This document shows, in pieces, positions 7,870 through 10,303 of a stretch of DNA of 10,303 nucleotides. The notes beneath the pieces are model-generated. The model did not search any database. It worked only from the letters and a program-made list of their open reading frames with translations, and was not told the DNA's origin. Where the stretch lies: contig CAYUIS010000165.1 of NCBI GenBank assembly GCA_964444825.1, positions 1 through 10,303 on the forward strand, in the 5' to 3' direction. The translations under genes and the position numbers were made by a program. The stretch is from CAYUIS01 sp964444825. GTDB lineage: Bacteria > Chloroflexota > Anaerolineae > B4-G1. The number at the start of each line of letters is the position of its first letter. Positions within the stretch are counted from its first letter, which is position 1.

Positions 7870-8894
7870 CGTATCGTGTCCTGGGATTCAGCGGTCGCGG
7901 GGTGAGAGGTTCCCGGCGCACCAGTCGTCGGTAGATTGTGTTCCAGCGACTCTTTGTACCAACGGACTGTTTCCCCCAGTCCCTCCTCCAAACCCACCTG
8001 CGCTCGCCAGCCGATCAGTTGTGCTGTGCGAGCGGCGTCAGCAGCCAGGTGTTTTACTTCGCCAGGGCGATACGGCAGCTCTCCCCTCAGAATGCGTCCC
8101 TGTGCCCTCGCTATTGTCCAGATGCGGTCGACCACCTGATAGACGGGGTGAACCCGACCCGTACCCAGATCGACGCTGTGACCGTCGATGCCCGACGCTA
8201 CCGCAGCAGCCACCATACCCTCCACCACGTCATCCACGTAGATAAAATCTCGCTCCTGCTCACCGGGCGTCATAGAGAAGTCCTGCCCCATCAGGGCTTT
8301 TCGTATTGCAGCCGGTATTAGCGTATGCTCCGGCTGTCCAGGCCCATAGACCTGAAAGGGCCGCACAGTGATGATGGGCAAGTCGTACGCCCGCCAATAC
8401 ATCCTGCCATATGCCCAAGCGGCGACCTTGGATGCGGCGTAGGCGTTAAACGGGTCCAAACCCTCGCTCGTCTCCCGTGCCCCATACTCGTGGCAGGTGC
8501 CGGCAAGCACAATACGCTGGATGTCGCCGTGTCCCGATGCACGCTGCCTCATAGCCTCCAGCACGTGAAGCGCGCCGCCTACATTCACCGCCAATGCCAG
8601 GCGGGGATCAACACCAGGATCGGTAACGCCAAGGGCAGCCAGATGGAACACAAGCTGAGGCGCAGCCTGGGCCAATGCGGATTCGACCGCTCCGCCGTCA
8701 CGCAGGTCGAAAGTCAATCCGTGGACCTGCTCGGGTAGCGCCGCCACACGTTCCGGGGTCTCGTCGGGAGCTACACCAGCGAAAACCGGCGCTCCGGCTG
8801 CTACCAGCCGCCGTACCAGTCGCAGGCCGATGAAGCCTGTTGCTCCGGTAACGAGGGTGCGCGTCCTACCCCAATCGACAACCCAATCTTCCAA
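7866..8894 (-). CDS. NAD(P)-dependent SDR epimerase/reductase, probable CDP-4-keto-3,6-dideoxyhexose reductase
   Basis: An extended short-chain dehydrogenase of 342 residues. The Rossmann motif is GATGFIG (17-23), LVFHLAALG is at 81-89, and the active-site region is AGTCHEYG (131-138) with Y152-x3-K156 (YAASK). RPFQVYGPGQPEH (178-190) and ERDFIYVDDVVEG (214-226) follow, as in sugar-nucleotide epimerases and RfbJ/RfbS-type reductases. Between rfbG- and rfbH-like genes, the natural role is the 4-keto reduction of the 3,6-dideoxy intermediate, or an epimerisation; sequence alone does not settle which. The start is TTG 8894, nine bases after the upstream stop, with AGTAGG about eight bases before it; there is no in-frame ATG near the Rossmann motif. 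The last 20 or so residues are a P/T/S/A-rich tail with no domain. It ends in the ATGA overlap with the rfbH-like gene. Confidence 0.8.
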   Translation of the reverse strand: MEDWVVDWGRTRTLVTGATGFIGLRLVRRLVAAGAPVFAGVAPDETPERVAALPEQVHGLTFDLRDGGAVESALAQAAPQLVFHLAALGVTDPGVDPRLALAVNVGGALHVLEAMRQRASGHGDIQRIVLAGTCHEYGARETSEGLDPFNAYAASKVAAWAYGRMYWRAYDLPIITVRPFQVYGPGQPEHTLIPAAIRKALMGQDFSMTPGEQERDFIYVDDVVEGMVAAAVASGIDGHSVDLGTGRVHPVYQVVDRIWTIARAQGRILRGELPYRPGEVKHLAADAARTAQLIGWRAQVGLEEGLGETVRWYKESLEHNLPTTGAPGTSHPATAESQDTIR

Positions 8895-8903
8895 GTTGTA
8901 AAC

Positions 8904-9926
8904 CTACTGCTCCAGAAACTCCCGGTACCACCGCAGCGCCTCCCGCAGTCCTTCCTCGAGGGAATACCGGGGAGTCCAATCCAACACATCTCGGGCCTTG
9001 CTGCTATCCAGGTATTGCGCCTGGATCTCGTTCGGGGCCTCGCTAAGCACTACAGGCTCCAGTCCTGGGTGATCGGATACGGCGATGATAGTCTGCACGA
9101 TCTCTAGCACCGACTTGGGATTGTCCATCCCAAAGTTGAACGCCTCGCCCTTTACCTCTTCCCTATCCAAATGCCTGGCCAGCGTCATGTAGGCGCTCAC
9201 GGCATCCTTGACATAGAGATAATCGCGGATCATCGTCCCATCGGAGCGGACGATGGGACGCTCGCCCCTGAGGACGCTGCGTATCGTTCCAGGAAAGATG
9301 CGGCTCCAATTCAGATCACCGCCGCCATAGAGGTTGGCGCAGCGCGTGACCCCAACAGCCATATCATAGCTGGCGACATATGTGCGAGCGATGAGCTCGG
9401 CGCAGGCCTTGGACGCATCATAAGGATAGCAGCCAAGCAAAGGCGCATCCTCGGTATAAGGTAGTTTCTGGTGTACGCCATAGGCCTTGTCGGAGGATGC
9501 GACTACGATGCGGGTCACCTTGGGCGAGCGTCGTGCGGCCTCCAGCACAGTCCAAGTTCCCTTCACATTGGTTTCGAAAGTCGAGAGAGGCGCCCGATTG
9601 GCGATGGTGACAATCGTCTGAGCAGCCAGGTGGATGACGGTATCGATCTCGTGCTCATTGAACACCCGTTCCATAAACATATAGTCGGTCACGTCACCGT
9701 GAACGACTGCAATACGCCCTTCGTAGCCGGACCTGCGGAGATACGAAAACGGAACCTCGTCACGGATCAGACCGACAACGTTGGCGCCGGCCTTAGCCAG
9801 AGCAATGACCAACCAGGAGCCCAGGAAGCCGGCACAGCCCGTGACAAACACAGGACGATCCAACCAGAACGTATGCGAATCGTGAGATAAGGGTTGTGAC
9901 TTGTGAGGCGATTGTCCGTTTGTCAT
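8904..9926 (-). CDS. rfbG: CDP-glucose 4,6-dehydratase-like SDR (RfbG type)
   Basis: An extended SDR dehydratase of 340 residues. FWLDRPVFVTGCAGFLGSWL spans 20-39 with the NAD motif G30-x2-G33-x2-G36; VIHLAAQTIV is at 97-106, SSDKAYG at 144-150, Y169-x3-K173 (YDASK), and YGGGDLNWSRIFPGTIRS at 200-217. The Asp-Lys pair in SSDK resembles CDP-glucose 4,6-dehydratases, where dTDP-glucose enzymes have Asp-Glu. The reaction gives CDP-4-keto-6-deoxyglucose, the substrate of the rfbH-like enzyme two genes downstream. A GDP-mannose or other NDP-hexose 4,6-dehydratase is the main alternative; the neighbouring rfbH-like gene favours CDP-glucose. The start ATG 9926 is preceded directly by in-frame TGA TAG, so it cannot extend upstream. 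GGTGA at 9934-9938 is the likely ribosome site. It is the first gene of the visible block, next to the IS element. Confidence 0.8.
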   Translation of the reverse strand: MTNGQSPHKSQPLSHDSHTFWLDRPVFVTGCAGFLGSWLVIALAKAGANVVGLIRDEVPFSYLRRSGYEGRIAVVHGDVTDYMFMERVFNEHEIDTVIHLAAQTIVTIANRAPLSTFETNVKGTWTVLEAARRSPKVTRIVVASSDKAYGVHQKLPYTEDAPLLGCYPYDASKACAELIARTYVASYDMAVGVTRCANLYGGGDLNWSRIFPGTIRSVLRGERPIVRSDGTMIRDYLYVKDAVSAYMTLARHLDREEVKGEAFNFGMDNPKSVLEIVQTIIAVSDHPGLEPVVLSEAPNEIQAQYLDSSKARDVLDWTPRYSLEEGLREALRWYREFLEQ

Positions 9927-9933
9927 CTATCAT

Positions 9934-9938
9934 TCACC
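9934..9938 (-). promoter_or_regulatory. Ribosome binding site of the rfbG-like gene, at the IS junction
   Basis: Minus-strand GGTGA lies seven bases before ATG 9926. The same bases on the plus strand form the candidate IS target TTCAC (9933-9937), so the insertion point appears to abut this site. Confidence 0.5.
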
Positions 9939-9957
9939 AACTTCTTCGGCCCGGAAG

Positions 9958-9977
9958 CCCTCGCCTTAAGGCGTGGG
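9958..9977 (+). repeat. IS left-end hairpin with T-T mismatch
   Basis: CCC (9958-9960) pairs with GGG (9975-9977) and CGCC (9962-9965) with GGCG (9970-9973), with a TTAA loop and a T9961/T9974 mismatch. The hairpin is preceded by GGAAG. A GGAAGCCC-stem-GGGGAGG layout with an unpaired T near the base is what Y1 transposases recognise, as in the IS608 hairpins. Confidence 0.65.
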
Positions 9978-9978
9978 G

Positions 9979-9999
9979 AGGAAGGGCCACCTCCTTCCT
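9979..9999 (+). repeat. Second hairpin in the IS left end
   Basis: AGGAAGG (9979-9985) and CCTTCCT (9993-9999) form a 7-bp perfect stem with a 7-nt loop, directly after the first hairpin. Its role is unknown. A structure here could shield tnpA from read-through translation, as reported for IS200 leaders, but that is inference. Confidence 0.45.
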
Positions 10000-10020
10000 G
10001 CAAACACTGAATCCAGTCTC

Positions 10021-10049
10021 TTGCATTAGTTCTCTTCTCCTGATATAAT
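10021..10049 (+). promoter_or_regulatory. Promoter of tnpA with perfect extended -10
   Basis: TATAAT at 10044-10049 is preceded by TGa (10041-10043), giving an extended -10. A weak -35, TTGCAT, sits at 10021-10026 with a 17-bp spacer. The expected transcription start, about seven bases after the -10, falls at or next to the tnpA ATG (10056). Confidence 0.65.
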
Positions 10050-10055
10050 ACGTGC

Positions 10056-10303
10056 ATGCGAACAAACGTTCGATATAGGAGCAACCGCAATATCCTCTAT
10101 TCCTGCAAATGCCATGTTGTTTGGTGCCGCAAGTACCGACGCCCTGTATTGGTGAATGATGTGCATATACGTCTGAAGGAGATCATCCACCAGATGGTAA
10201 CTGAGTTGCAGTCTGAAGTCATCGAATTGGAAGTGATACCAGACCATCTACATTTGTTGTGTGAGGTAGATCCTCAGTTCGGCATCCACCGCTTGGTCAA
10301 GCG
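10056..10303 (+). CDS. tnpA: IS200/IS605-family Y1 transposase TnpA, N-terminal part
   Basis: The reading frame starts at ATG 10056 and stays open to the window end (82 residues visible). An in-frame TGA at 10041-10043 rules out an upstream start. The sequence shows the family core: CKCHVVWCRKYRRPVL (17-32), LKEIIHQMV (40-48), the two-histidine HUH motif in PDHLHLL (H64, H66) that holds the metal ion, and VDPQFGIHRLVK (71-82). The catalytic tyrosine, expected some 60 residues further on, is beyond the window. The enzyme cuts and joins single-stranded DNA at the element ends. No Shine-Dalgarno site precedes the ATG, and the mRNA is predicted to be leaderless. Function as an intact transposase cannot be judged from the fragment. 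Confidence 0.9.
   Translation, partial: MRTNVRYRSNRNILYSCKCHVVWCRKYRRPVLVNDVHIRLKEIIHQMVTELQSEVIELEVIPDHLHLLCEVDPQFGIHRLVK

Larger units (their letters stand above)
9938..10303 (+). mobile_element. IS200/IS605-family element, left end and 5' part (runs off the window)
   Basis: The element is recognised from its Y1 transposase gene and an upstream end structure typical of the family: a subterminal imperfect hairpin (9958-9977) in the same orientation as tnpA. These elements have no terminal inverted repeats and insert 3' of a short target. The left boundary at 9938 is inferred from a TTCAC at 9933-9937, 20 nt before the hairpin; it is not proven. The right end and any tnpB lie outside the window. 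Confidence 0.65.

Noticed and set aside
9950..9999. Right end (tnpB/omega-RNA side) of a different IS element ending here
   Set aside because: The motif looks like a family end, but no tnpB lies to its left (that sequence is rfbG on the other strand), and a tnpA follows in the same orientation. A left end explains it better, though a relic right end is not fully excluded.
10026..10247. Minus-strand frame overlapping tnpA
   Set aside because: It is antisense to a clear HUH transposase reading frame and has no recognisable features.

Overview
The window most likely comes from a member of the Chloroflexota, in or near the Anaerolineae or Caldilineae. The evidence is moderately high GC, a very large repeat-built surface protein ending in -YLPVVLRN (a C-terminal style I associate with secreted Chloroflexota proteins), an adenosine kinase of the mycobacterial AdoK type beside a short-form SAH hydrolase, and an IS200/IS605 element. 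This placement is inference; no rRNA or other phylogenetic marker is present.

Layout. Positions 2-3325 (+) hold the 3' part of a giant tandem-repeat extracellular protein: the tail of one unit followed by five units of about 210-220 residues. A strong hairpin at 3381-3410 separates it from a convergent minus-strand gene block covering 9926 to 3461. In transcription order the block is rfbG-like CDP-glucose 4,6-dehydratase (8904-9926), an SDR reductase/epimerase (7866-8894), rfbH-like CDP-6-deoxyhexulose 3-dehydrase with a His in place of the PLP lysine and an Fe-S cysteine set (6547-7869), a soluble GT2 glycosyltransferase of the dolichyl-phosphate-mannose-synthase type (5809-6513), adenosine kinase adoK (4813-5772) and S-adenosylhomocysteinase ahcY (3461-4726). 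At the right edge (about 9938-10303, +) is the left end and 5' part of an IS200/IS605-type element with its Y1 (HUH) transposase tnpA, running out of the window.

How the genes fit together. The first three minus-strand genes read as the core of a CDP-3,6-dideoxyhexose pathway: CDP-glucose to CDP-4-keto-6-deoxyglucose, then 3-deoxygenation, then 4-keto reduction or epimerisation. The GT2 could pass a sugar to a polyprenyl phosphate carrier. The cytidylyltransferase (rfbF) and the E3 reductase usually needed are not in the window; the former would be expected just beyond the IS element. The last two genes form an SAH-recycling pair: AhcY releases adenosine and homocysteine, and AdoK converts adenosine to AMP, pulling the reversible AhcY reaction forward.

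Gaps between the minus-strand genes are small (9 bp, a 4-bp ATGA overlap, 33 bp, 36 bp, 86 bp), so one transcription unit is possible. There is no gene-free stretch longer than 300 bases. No rRNA, tRNA or CRISPR array was seen. The parts most likely to be undescribed are the repeat family with its FGIGxPF signature and the -LPVVLRN C-terminus.
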